Assembly (NCBI GenBank): GCA_017394605.1
Contig: JAFPXU010000058.1
Span: 1-15,323 of the forward strand
Length of the DNA: 15,323 bases
Source: Clostridia bacterium
GTDB lineage: Bacteria; Bacillota_A; Clostridia; Christensenellales; CAG-138
Reading direction: 5' to 3'
This document shows, piece by piece, positions 1 through 6,609 of this stretch. The first letter of the stretch is position 1. Each line of letters begins with the position of its first letter. The notes under the pieces were generated by a model. That model had not been told where the DNA came from, made no database searches, and saw only the letters and a list, made by a program, of their open reading frames with translations. Made by a program: the position numbers and the translations under genes.

Positions 1-609
1 CCAGAACAGGACACGGAAGGTCGTCTCGGAAGGCACCGCTTCGTCGAACAGAACGAGACTGTCGGCGAAGGTGCCGAGCGCGTCAAGAAGGCAGTAGATG
101 AGCGGGATCAGGATCGCGACAAAGCTCTTCGCGTAATGGTAATTGGACGCGTCCTGACGAAGTCTCCTCAGCTCCTCGTCCTCCCGGGATTCCACGATGC
201 CGAGGCCGACCACGCCGACGCAGACGAGCGCAACCGCGAACAGCGCGAGCGGTGGCAGTTCGTCGCTGATGCCGAACATCAGGAACGTGAGGACCGCGAC
301 GATCGCGCCGGAGCTGTTGCAGATCGGGGAGGAAACGGACAGCTCGATGTACCGTAGCCCCAGATACCCGATCGCCATGGAAACGATGTACAGAAGCGAT
401 ACGGGCAGATAGGTCAGGATGATCGAAAGATTGATCGCGACGCCGTTGAACAGGACCTCGTAGGCCGCGTGCAGACCCATGACGATTCCGACGGCCGCGA
501 CCATCTTGAGATGGCTGTATTTATCGGAAGCGTCACGGCATCCGATCTTGGAAAACAGATCGGAACCGCTCCAGCAGACGAGCGCGATGACAGAAAACCA
601 GAACCACAT
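1..609 (-). CDS. EamA/DMT-type membrane transporter, partial (C-terminus beyond left edge)
   Basis: Read on the minus strand this frame stays open to the left edge, giving about 203 residues without a stop. It starts MWFWFSVIALVCWSGSDLFS, followed by repeated hydrophobic segments split by short charged loops, including a basic/acidic loop (ESREDEELRRLRQDASNYHY) before another membrane segment. This matches the first half and mid-loop of drug/metabolite transporter (EamA-like) permeases, which usually have ten helices over about 300 residues, so roughly a third is missing. Substrate unknown. An in-frame ATG also lies at 618-616, but the GGAGG at 625-621 is only 2 nt from it and 11 nt from the ATG at 609, so 609 is preferred. 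The family call rests on hydropathy and the opening motif and is moderate. It is divergent from the YhhN gene. Confidence 0.7.
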   Translation of the reverse strand, partial: MWFWFSVIALVCWSGSDLFSKIGCRDASDKYSHLKMVAAVGIVMGLHAAYEVLFNGVAINLSIILTYLPVSLLYIVSMAIGYLGLRYIELSVSSPICNSSGAIVAVLTFLMFGISDELPPLALFAVALVCVGVVGLGIVESREDEELRRLRQDASNYHYAKSFVAILIPLIYCLLDALGTFADSLVLFDEAVPSETTFRVLFW

Positions 610-633
610 GGGAAACATGACCTCCAGTCCCGC

Positions 634-662
634 ATTATACCAAACAAACGCGCCATATGCAA
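634..662 (-). promoter_or_regulatory. Promoter of the partial transporter gene
   Basis: On the minus strand a perfect TATAAT (639-634) is preceded by TTGCAT (662-657) with a 17-nt spacer. Transcription would begin near 627, just ahead of the GGAGG at 625-621, giving a very short leader. That favours the start codon at 609 over the one at 618. The -35 match is weak; the -10 match is exact. Confidence 0.5.
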
Positions 663-736
663 AAGATAATTCCCGGGCAGACGGAACCGGTGGAATCCAG
701 CGCCTTTTTCTGATACCCTAATAATCAGATAAAGAC

Positions 737-755
737 GGACCGGGACACCCGGTCC
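737..755 (+). other. 5'-leader hairpin ahead of the YhhN ribosome binding site
   Basis: GGACCGGG (737-744) and CCCGGTCC (748-755) form a perfect 8-bp stem with a 3-nt ACA loop. It ends a few bases before the AAAGGAG of the downstream gene and has no U-tract, so it is not a terminator. It may stabilise the mRNA or modulate ribosome access; that role is inferred. Confidence 0.5.
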
Positions 756-771
756 CGGAAAGGAGACGCCC

Positions 772-1446
772 ATGCTGTATCTGTTCCCCGTCCTCTGCGT
801 CGTGTTCCTGCTTGTTTTCATGTATCTCGAGTATAAGAAGGATTACGTCCCCGCGGTCTGCCTGAAGGGGACCGCTTCCGTGTGCTTTGTGCTGTTCGGG
901 ATCCTCTGCAGCCGTTCCTGTCCGGACGCGGCCTTTTCCCGCCTGATCGTCACCGGCCTGATCCTCGGCATGACCGCGGACGTCCTTTTAAACCTGCGGT
1001 TCGTCTTTGCAAAGAAGGGCCAGCTCATCTTCCTCGTCGGGATCCTGGTCTTTCTCATCGGACACGTCCTCTATCTCGCCGCGCTCATTCCCAAATGCAA
1101 ACCGCTTGCCGCGTGCCTGATCGCGGGCGCGGTCCTGACCGCCTTGGCGCTATATCTCATCTTTAAAAAGATCACCGCCAAGCCCGCGTTCAAGATCTTC
1201 GGCGTCTTCTACATCGGCGCAGTCATGCTCATGACCTGCGTCGCGGCGGGCCGCCTCTTCACGGCCCCGTCCGCGCACACTGCGGTCTTCTTTGTAGGCG
1301 CGCTGTCCTTCCTTGTAAGCGACATCGTACTGATCCTCAACACCTTCGGAAAGACCACGAAGCAGAGCCTGCGGGTCCTGAATCTTTCGCTCTACTATCT
1401 CGGCCAGCTTCTGATCGGGCTCAGCCTGATGCTGCCCGGCGTCTGA
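772..1446 (+). CDS. YhhN/TMEM86-family integral membrane protein (putative lysoplasmalogenase)
   Basis: The 224-residue product is almost entirely hydrophobic, with about seven to eight predicted membrane helices. It carries landmarks of the YhhN family: an acidic residue in GMTADVLL (D70), the GHVLY segment (H98), FLVSDIVLILNTF (D184) and LYYLGQ near the C-terminus. Animal TMEM86 members hydrolyse the vinyl-ether bond of lysoplasmalogens; bacterial members are mostly uncharacterised, so the activity is inferred. It fits an anaerobic clostridial host, since such organisms often make plasmalogens. The length is normal for the family. The start is set by AAAGGAG ending 7 nt before the ATG. It is a single-gene unit, divergent from the transporter and closed by a terminator at 1476-1510. 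No convincing promoter was recognised. Confidence 0.85.
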   Translation: MLYLFPVLCVVFLLVFMYLEYKKDYVPAVCLKGTASVCFVLFGILCSRSCPDAAFSRLIVTGLILGMTADVLLNLRFVFAKKGQLIFLVGILVFLIGHVLYLAALIPKCKPLAACLIAGAVLTALALYLIFKKITAKPAFKIFGVFYIGAVMLMTCVAAGRLFTAPSAHTAVFFVGALSFLVSDIVLILNTFGKTTKQSLRVLNLSLYYLGQLLIGLSLMLPGV

Positions 1447-1475
1447 CCCGCATAGTCCTTCCGCACCGTTTCTTC

Positions 1476-1510
1476 TGTCCGGACGGCAGCCGCCTGTCCG
1501 GGCATTTTTC
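1476..1510 (+). terminator. Rho-independent terminator of the YhhN gene
   Basis: TGTCCGGACGG (1476-1486) pairs with 1494-1504 to give an 11-bp GC-rich stem containing two G-U pairs, with a 7-nt loop, followed directly by TTTTT (1505-1509). It lies 30 nt after the stop codon. Confidence 0.8.
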
Positions 1511-1562
1511 TGTCCGTGCACTCCGTTTTCAAGGGGCACGGCGGGTGCAGGCAGGGGCAGTT

Positions 1563-1583
1563 TTTCAACAAAATTGTTTGAAA
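1563..1583 (+). repeat. Imperfect inverted repeat upstream of the HTH gene
   Basis: TTTCAA-CAA (1563-1571) and TTG-T-TTGAAA (1574-1583) form a near-palindrome with one bulged base. It lies about 35 nt upstream of the -35 element of the HTH gene, in an A/T-rich stretch. It may be a second regulator-binding site; there is no other evidence for that. Confidence 0.35.
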
Positions 1584-1604
1584 CGTCCAAAAAAATGTAA
1601 ACTT

Positions 1605-1645
1605 TGGTAAAAAATATTTACCATTTGCCTCTCATGCCGTAAAAT
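1605..1645 (+). promoter_or_regulatory. Promoter with overlapping palindromic operator for the HTH gene
   Basis: TTTACC (1617-1622) and TAAAAT (1640-1645) are separated by 17 nt, giving a plausible sigma-A type promoter. The -35 hexamer lies inside the right arm of a perfect palindrome, TGGTAAA (1605-1611), 5-nt centre, TTTACCA (1617-1623). A palindrome over a -35 box just upstream of an XRE-type regulator suggests autorepression, which is inferred. Confidence 0.5.
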
Positions 1646-1675
1646 AATGCAATAATGCGCGGAGGCATAACGCAC

Positions 1676-2176
1676 ATGAGTCTAGCATCGATCGTCAAGG
1701 ACGCCTGCGAGCGTCTCAACGTCCCCGTGGCGGAACTTGCCCGGCGGACCGGCCAGTCCCCTCAGAACCTCGGAAAAAAACTGCGGAATGAGACCCTGAA
1801 TTATGAAGAATTCACCGAAGCGATATCCTGCCTCGGCGTCCGGTACGAGTACCGCCTGATCTATCCCGGCGAAGTGCCCGGGGAGATGGCGTCCGACCGC
1901 GCGCGGGACATGACGGACGTGTTTTCCGGAAAGATCGCGGTCCAGCGGAAAACGATCGGGCTTCTCCATGATATCGGCCACGGCATCCGGAACGAGATCG
2001 GCATCATCGAAGGCGCGGCGGACGCGGCCATCAAACATAAGGAGGACAGGCAGTCCGTCCTGCGGAGCCTTTCCCAGATCAAAGCCGCAGCAGCGCGCAT
2101 TCAGGTTCTTATGCAGGACGGGGAAGATCTGAAAATAGTGGATCCGGATGCGGACCAGAACGATCCCAGAAGCTGA
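1676..2176 (+). CDS. XRE-type HTH protein with C-terminal histidine-kinase-dimerisation-like helical hairpin
   Basis: The product has 166 residues. The first 55 or so form an XRE-like helix-turn-helix: VAELARRTGQSPQNLGKKLR contains the turn and recognition helix. After a short linker, residues 88-150 read as two helices. The first has H98-D and H102-G-I-R-N-E-I-G-I-I-E-G, strongly resembling the H-box of HisKA domains, with Glu in place of the usual Pro. The second (SLSQIKAAAARIQVLMQD) resembles the paired helix. There is no ATPase domain. Known: HisKA/Spo0B-type hairpins dimerise and can accept phosphate on His. Inferred: DNA-binding dimer, possibly a phosphotransfer target. The start at 1676 follows GGAGG (1661-1665); an in-frame ATG at 1655 lies upstream of that site and is rejected. 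A terminator follows at 2207. Confidence 0.75.
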   Translation: MSLASIVKDACERLNVPVAELARRTGQSPQNLGKKLRNETLNYEEFTEAISCLGVRYEYRLIYPGEVPGEMASDRARDMTDVFSGKIAVQRKTIGLLHDIGHGIRNEIGIIEGAADAAIKHKEDRQSVLRSLSQIKAAAARIQVLMQDGEDLKIVDPDADQNDPRS

Positions 2177-2206
2177 CTTTCTGCAATACGGCATCGGCAT
2201 CACGCA

Positions 2207-2236
2207 GGGAAACGGGTTGATCCGTTTCCCTTTTGA
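2207..2236 (+). terminator. Rho-independent terminator of the HTH gene
   Basis: GGGAAACGG (2207-2215) and CCGTTTCCC (2222-2230) form a perfect 9-bp stem with a 6-nt loop (GTTGAT), followed by TTTTG and a further T-rich stretch. It lies 30 nt past the stop codon. Confidence 0.85.
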
Positions 2237-2305
2237 TTTCCCGGAGATCCGGGCGCTGTTGTGTTCCGTTGTGCGGTAAGATGCGAAGGTTTTTCGCGTT
2301 CCGCC

Positions 2306-2335
2306 TTGCGCGGACTGCATCGGAGAGAATAGAAT
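2306..2335 (+). promoter_or_regulatory. Possible promoter of the PfkB kinase gene
   Basis: TTGCGC (2306-2311) and TAGAAT (2330-2335) are separated by 18 nt, between the upstream terminator and the kinase gene. The -10 is good, the -35 only partly matches. It is offered because the gene must have its own promoter downstream of the terminator at 2207. Confidence 0.3.
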
Positions 2336-2411
2336 GAATCCGTAATGCAAAGGTTTCGCGCCCACCCCGCATCCGGAGCGGCGCGCTACCGGAAAAGGAG
2401 CCTTCTTCCCT

Positions 2412-3359
2412 ATGGAATCCAGTATCGGCAGCACCGGCATCGTGGTGATCGGCGCCACGTTCGTGGACATCAAAGGATACCCCTACGCGCAGTTCATCCA
2501 GGGCGGACGGAACGCTGGCAGCGTGATCGAGGTGCACGGCGGGGTCTCCCGCAACATCGCGGAGGACATCGCCAACGTGGAGCTGCGCCCGACCTTCATC
2601 AGCGTCGTGGACGGAAGCGGCCTCGGGACGGACGTCATCGAACACCTGAAACAGCACCGCTGCAACACGGACTATATCCGCCGGACGGAGAACGGTCTCG
2701 GCACCTGGCTCGCCATCTTCGACAACGGCGGGGACGTGATCGCCTCGATCTCAAAACGGCCGGATCTGTCCGAGATCGAAAACATCCTGATCGAAGAGGG
2801 CGATTTCATTTTCTCCCGCGCCGACAGCATCGCCGTGGAGTTCGACATCGACGTGCCGATCCTGAAACGGATCCTGACGCTCGCCGAACGGTACGGCAAA
2901 AAGGTCTACGCACCCGTGTCCAACATGTCCATCGCGGTGGAGCGGCGGGACCTTTTAAAGCGTGTGAACTGCATCGTCTGCAACCTGGAGGAGGCGGGAA
3001 TCCTGTTCTCGGAGGACTTCGGGGATCCCGACCCGGAGGAAATGAAGGAGCTTCTCCTGGAGCGTATCCAGCTCGCGCAGATCCCGGCCATGGTCGTCAC
3101 GATGGGCGGAAGCGGCGCAGTCTACGCGACGCTTGACGGCGAATGCGGGTTCAGTCCCGCGCAGAAGGTAAACGTCAACGACACGACCGGCGCAGGGGAC
3201 GCGTTCTTTGCCGGCATCACGATCGGCCTGACCTACGGCAAGACGATGGAGGAAGCCTGCCGGATCGGCACAAGGCTCGCCTCCTCCGTCATCGTGACCG
3301 ACGAAAACGTGTGTCCGAGGTTCCTTCCCGCAGAGTTCGGGCTGAACGTCGAACGATAA
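2412..3359 (+). CDS. PfkB-family carbohydrate/nucleoside kinase, pseudouridine kinase-like
   Basis: The 315-residue protein opens with a beta strand (GIVVIGATFVDI). It carries the PfkB N-terminal signature at 43-52 (GGVSRNIAED) and the C-terminal signature DTTGAGDAFFAG at 257-268, where D263 is the catalytic base and GAGD forms the anion hole. These residues bind the sugar and ATP in ribokinase-like kinases. The GGVSRNIAE form and overall layout are closest to pseudouridine kinases (PsuK), which phosphorylate pseudouridine before cleavage by PsuG. No psuG or transporter gene lies beside it, so the substrate is inferred; ribokinase- or fructokinase-like activity remains possible. The length is typical and no key residue is missing. 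AAGGAG (2395-2400) lies 11 nt before the ATG. It is a single-gene unit with a terminator after it. Confidence 0.85.
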   Translation: MESSIGSTGIVVIGATFVDIKGYPYAQFIQGGRNAGSVIEVHGGVSRNIAEDIANVELRPTFISVVDGSGLGTDVIEHLKQHRCNTDYIRRTENGLGTWLAIFDNGGDVIASISKRPDLSEIENILIEEGDFIFSRADSIAVEFDIDVPILKRILTLAERYGKKVYAPVSNMSIAVERRDLLKRVNCIVCNLEEAGILFSEDFGDPDPEEMKELLLERIQLAQIPAMVVTMGGSGAVYATLDGECGFSPAQKVNVNDTTGAGDAFFAGITIGLTYGKTMEEACRIGTRLASSVIVTDENVCPRFLPAEFGLNVER

Positions 3360-3389
3360 AAGAAAAACCGCCGGTCACACTACCGGCGG
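3358..3389 (-). terminator. Rho-independent terminator of the DUF4405-flavoredoxin operon
   Basis: On the minus strand a perfect 8-bp stem, CCGCCGGT/ACCGGCGG (3389-3382 and 3375-3368) with a 6-nt loop, is followed by TTTTTCTTTT. It lies about 60 nt beyond the flavoredoxin stop and abuts the end of the convergent kinase gene. Confidence 0.8.
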
Positions 3390-3398
3390 AATCCGGAA

Positions 3399-3436
3399 AG
3401 CGGAACAGGGCACGCCCCCTCGTCTCCGCTTTTTTT
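3399..3436 (+). terminator. Rho-independent terminator of the PfkB kinase gene
   Basis: AGCGGA (3399-3404) pairs with TCCGCT (3425-3430), with a possible inner GGG/CCC pairing, followed by seven T residues (3430-3436). The stem is less compact than its neighbour on the other strand, but the T-tract points it at the plus-strand kinase. Confidence 0.6.
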
Positions 3437-3451
3437 CGTTTCATTCCCGTA

Positions 3452-4036
3452 TCATTTGCCCTGAGCCGATTTCATGATCTCCTTGCCGGCGTTCCAGGCG
3501 CGTCCGACCTTTTCCGTTGCCACATAGTAGCCCGACTGGAACTGATCGAAGATCAGGGCGTTCAGCTTCACCGGATCGACCTTCCCGTTTTCCGAGAGGA
3601 CACTTTCCTCCGCACTGACGCTGACGATCGCGCCGACGACCGCGTGCAGGTTCTCGGTCTCAACGATCTCCGCCAGCTCGCATTCCATCGCGACGGGGAA
3701 TTCCGTGATGACGGGCGCATTCACATGCGCGCTCTTTTCCGCGTGATAGCCGGATCTTTCGAACTTGTCCGGCATCTTGTTGCCGGTGGCGATGCCGTAA
3801 AAGTCCGCCACGTCCATATGGTCCCTGTCCGCGATGCTGACCGTAAACGCCTTCGTCTGGCGGATCGCCTTGGTCGTCGCGTGATCCTCGTCGATGAAGA
3901 GCGCGATCTTGTCCATATCGCAGATCATGCCCCAGGCGGCGTTCATGACCTGGACCGTGCCGTTTGCGTCATAGGCGGCAACCATCAGCACCGGCATCGG
4001 GAAGACCGCCGGCACTTTCCCCAAATCTTTTCTCAT
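3452..4036 (-). CDS. Flavoredoxin-type flavin reductase family protein (FMN-binding split barrel)
   Basis: The 194-residue product matches flavoredoxins and the flavin reductase-like domain: a start near VFPMPVLMVAAYDANG, the VMNAAWGMICDMD segment (30-42) that helps form the flavin site, the KAFTVSIADRDHMDVADFYGIATG segment (62-85), and EFPVAMECELAEIVE (112-126). Members bind FMN and move electrons or reduce flavins in the cytoplasm. The start overlaps the upstream DUF4405 stop as ATGA (4036-4033), with AAGGAG 11 nt upstream, so the two genes are translationally coupled. This suggests it supplies electrons to, or accepts them from, the membrane cytochrome. It is the last gene of the unit, with a terminator at 3358-3389. 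The electron partner is inferred. Confidence 0.85.
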   Translation of the reverse strand: MRKDLGKVPAVFPMPVLMVAAYDANGTVQVMNAAWGMICDMDKIALFIDEDHATTKAIRQTKAFTVSIADRDHMDVADFYGIATGNKMPDKFERSGYHAEKSAHVNAPVITEFPVAMECELAEIVETENLHAVVGAIVSVSAEESVLSENGKVDPVKLNALIFDQFQSGYYVATEKVGRAWNAGKEIMKSAQGK

Positions 4037-4731
4037 TCTGACTGTTTCTCCTTTTTGTTTTTCAGCAGTTTTCCTATAGTATACCCCGCGGCGGCAAACA
4101 GTACCATGACCGCCAGGTAATCCGCGATAAAGAACAGGACCGGCTCGCCGAAATCAAAGAAGGCGAACCTGGTCTGAAGGAACATGTACCCGGGCAGGCC
4201 TCTTTTGATAAAAGCGTAAACGCCGTAAGCCGAGACAAGAAGCACAATGATCCTGACGGCCCATTGCTTTGCAGGTTTCCGTTCCCTTCCCCTTGCCATG
4301 CCGCGGATCATCGGCCCCGTCTGCAGTCCCAGATGAAGGCTCATCAGCACATAGCTCCAGCAGCCCAACGCAAGATGGATCTCCCTTGCTGCTGCCGCGA
4401 TGCCGGTCAGCGGCAGGAAGGTATACAGCCGGTGCGACATCGCGATGCCGGACAGGGGCTGGGCGAACATCAGTACGAGCAGGATCCCGTTCAGGACCGT
4501 ATCGAACGCTCTGTACGCGCCGTATCTGCCCTTCATCACGGCCTTCCACCATCTTTTGTGCAGGATCAGATGGAAAACGAACAGGACGAGCATGACCGTT
4601 CCGGTGACCTCGTGGAAGGTCTCACCGATCAGCGAATAGGCCATCAGAAGCGGCAGGAACAGGACCATCAGAAGATCGACGATCCTGTTCATGCTGCGCT
4701 TTGCGGTTTGATTTTTCCCCGGTAAAGTCAT
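4033..4731 (-). CDS. DUF4405 membrane cytochrome b-like protein
   Basis: The 232-residue integral membrane protein has about five to six hydrophobic helices. Histidines sit in positions typical of heme-binding helices: H40 (FHEVTG), H54 and H58 (FHLILHKRWW), H100 (SHRLYTF), H119 (REIHLALG) and H133 (SLHLGLQ). This is the DUF4405 (flavinylation-associated cytochrome) pattern, a bis-His heme b four-helix bundle that carries electrons across the membrane. The C-terminus is Lys-rich and probably cytoplasmic. GGGGGA sits 5 nt before the chosen ATG; M14 is an alternative start nearer the first helix. It overlaps the flavoredoxin gene by 4 nt. It lies 51 nt downstream of the DraG-PARG fusion gene with no terminator between, so it may be read through from that operon. 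The redox role is inferred from family and neighbour. Confidence 0.8.
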   Translation of the reverse strand: MTLPGKNQTAKRSMNRIVDLLMVLFLPLLMAYSLIGETFHEVTGTVMLVLFVFHLILHKRWWKAVMKGRYGAYRAFDTVLNGILLVLMFAQPLSGIAMSHRLYTFLPLTGIAAAAREIHLALGCWSYVLMSLHLGLQTGPMIRGMARGRERKPAKQWAVRIIVLLVSAYGVYAFIKRGLPGYMFLQTRFAFFDFGEPVLFFIADYLAVMVLFAAAGYTIGKLLKNKKEKQSE

Positions 4732-4745
4732 TATTATCCCCCGTT

Positions 4746-4765
4746 CCCGGACTTCGTTTTCCGGG
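4746..4765 (-). other. 5'-leader hairpin upstream of the DUF4405 gene
   Basis: On the minus strand CCCGGA (4765-4760) and TCCGGG (4751-4746) form a 6-bp stem with an 8-nt loop, just before the GGGGGA ribosome binding site. There is no T-tract. The same two arm sequences recur in the leader of the macrodomain gene (8576-8596). Confidence 0.4.
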
Positions 4766-4782
4766 CCGTCTTCTCTTCCGCC

Positions 4783-6600
4783 TCAGGACTCCGTCATCGA
4801 GCGGAAGGCATCCTGAAACGCCCGGTAGTTTTCCGATTCCTTCCCGACGTGGAACACGGCGTATTCGACCGTCTCAAAGCACTTCCGGTATTCCTCCGTG
4901 TATTTCCGGAAGATATCCGCCACCAGCGCGGGCGGGTTGAAGAACGCCCCGCAGCCGAACGCGCCGAGGATGAGAACCTCGTTTCCTTCCGAGGCGGCCA
5001 GCTGGAAGATCCGTCTGATCCTTACATCCAGAACGTCGCGAAGCACTTCCTCCGGAAGATCGGCCGCATACAGCCCGGTTTCCGGATCCAGCACCTTATC
5101 ATATCTCCTCCTGAGATCCGGCGCGGCGCAGGTGATCACATTCACCGGGTACCAGTCCTTCTCCTCGAGCCGTTCCGGCTCGGACACATCCGTCTTGACG
5201 GCCAGAACGTCGGGCGAGTAGATCATGTCGCCGTTGTTCAGCGGATTGTAATCCAACCGGTGCGGGTCGTAGAAGTCCCGCCAGAGCTCATCCGTATCCA
5301 GGCAGTAATACAGCGTGCTGCACCGGCAGAGGCTCTCCTCCTGCGCGCCAGCTCCCCACAGGACGCCGCCTCCGGGTCTCGTCGAGGACGCAAAATTCAG
5401 CACGCAGGTCTTTTTTCCCCTGTACGCCTCGGCCGCCTCCAGGGTCCGCTTCCCGGACACGATTACCGCGCAGTCTTTGTCCCGCTCGGGATAGGGTCCT
5501 AAGACCGGTTCGCCGTCTTTGATCAGTTTCTGATTCCGCCTTGTCTCCTGAACGGAATTCAGCAGGGCTTCCGAATCAAGAATAAACGCCGTCGTGTCAC
5601 GGAATACCCGTTTGTTCAGGTCCTTATAGTTGATGTGCTTTTCGGTCTCAATGTCGCAGAGGCTCTCGATCCATTCCCTTCTCTGGATCTTGTCGAGCCA
5701 GTCAGAGGGGATCGCGCCGTATCCGTAATAGAGTCCCGCGAGGCCGCCCGCGATCGCGCCGACCGTGTCGGTGTCGTCGCCCAGGTTGACCGCCTTCAGC
5801 TCGCACGCCTCGAAGCTGTCCGTCGTGATCAGCGACCATACCGCCGCCTCGATCGAGTCGACCACGTAGCCGGAACTTCTGATCGCCTCCGCCGGCACCT
5901 CCCGAAATACGGAAAGGTCCCGGAGCCTGTCGTAATACGCGAGGTCCTCCGCGTTGGATTCCATAATCCCGTAATAGCGGAATCCGTCGTCCAGTCCGCT
6001 CTGCAGCCGTTCGATGAGCGTCCCGCTTTCATTGATCAGCGCGCGGGTCATGAAAAAGTACAGCCCGCAGGCGATCTTGGCCCGGAGATGGTTGTGCGTC
6101 AGCCCCGATACACGGTGGATCAGCTTGACCGCGTCCACGTCCGTCAGGTCTTTCCCGTTCCGCACGGCACAGTACAGGCAGGCCGGCATGATCCGCATGA
6201 GCGAGCCGTTCCCGTTGTTACCGGGCGATCTTCCGCCGCAGGTGCGGACGTTTCCGTTCCACCGGTAGTTCGAGACGGCCTGCTTCGTGCCGTTCCCGAT
6301 ATCAAAGGAATATCCGAAAGGCGTATATTCGCCTTCGTACATCCACTTTACGAACCGGTCCATGATATCCTCGTACACAAATTTCCGGTTCTCGCGGATG
6401 CTGTCCAGAAGCGCCAGCGTCATACTGCTGTCGTCGGTCCAGGATCCCGCGGGCAGGTTGAACGTGCCGTGTCCGCGCATCCCGCGGACGGGATTCCTCG
6501 CGACGGTCTCCCGGTCCAGGAACTGGACCGGACACCCCAGCGCGTCTCCGACGACCACGCCCATGATTCCGTCAAGCCAGATGTTTTTCTTCATTCGCAT
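4783..6600 (-). CDS. Fusion of DraG-type ADP-ribosylglycohydrolase and PARG-like (TIGR02452) domain
   Basis: The 605-residue protein has two unrelated hydrolase folds. Residues 8-320 are an ADP-ribosylglycohydrolase (DraG/ARH): GDALG (18-22), WTDD (54-57), NGSLMR (131-136), THNH (168-171) and GDDTDTVGAIAG (274-285). The aspartates of TDD and DDTD bind the two Mg ions that hold ADP-ribose. Residues 375-590 are a TIGR02452/microbial PARG-like macrodomain: LNFASSTRPGGGV (401-413), QEE (420-422, with E422 at the position of the catalytic glutamate of PARG) and GAFGCGAF (546-553). Known: DraG-type enzymes remove ADP-ribose from proteins, PARG folds cleave ADP-ribose linkages. Both active sites look intact. 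Substrates unknown. AAGGAGG precedes ATG 6600; M3 is an alternative start. It lies 9 nt downstream of the VWA gene, so they form an operon. Confidence 0.9.
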   Translation of the reverse strand: MRMKKNIWLDGIMGVVVGDALGCPVQFLDRETVARNPVRGMRGHGTFNLPAGSWTDDSSMTLALLDSIRENRKFVYEDIMDRFVKWMYEGEYTPFGYSFDIGNGTKQAVSNYRWNGNVRTCGGRSPGNNGNGSLMRIMPACLYCAVRNGKDLTDVDAVKLIHRVSGLTHNHLRAKIACGLYFFMTRALINESGTLIERLQSGLDDGFRYYGIMESNAEDLAYYDRLRDLSVFREVPAEAIRSSGYVVDSIEAAVWSLITTDSFEACELKAVNLGDDTDTVGAIAGGLAGLYYGYGAIPSDWLDKIQRREWIESLCDIETEKHINYKDLNKRVFRDTTAFILDSEALLNSVQETRRNQKLIKDGEPVLGPYPERDKDCAVIVSGKRTLEAAEAYRGKKTCVLNFASSTRPGGGVLWGAGAQEESLCRCSTLYYCLDTDELWRDFYDPHRLDYNPLNNGDMIYSPDVLAVKTDVSEPERLEEKDWYPVNVITCAAPDLRRRYDKVLDPETGLYAADLPEEVLRDVLDVRIRRIFQLAASEGNEVLILGAFGCGAFFNPPALVADIFRKYTEEYRKCFETVEYAVFHVGKESENYRAFQDAFRSMTES

Positions 6601-6609
6601 TCCCCCTCC

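Noticed and set aside
414..821. A 135-codon minus-strand open frame spanning the transporter promoter
   Set aside because: It overlaps both divergent genes and their promoters out of frame, and its product has no recognisable domain.
3143..4120. A 325-codon plus-strand open frame overlapping the kinase 3' end and the flavoredoxin
   Set aside because: It crosses two terminators and covers parts of two recognised genes in other frames; low-complexity Arg/Asp-rich product.
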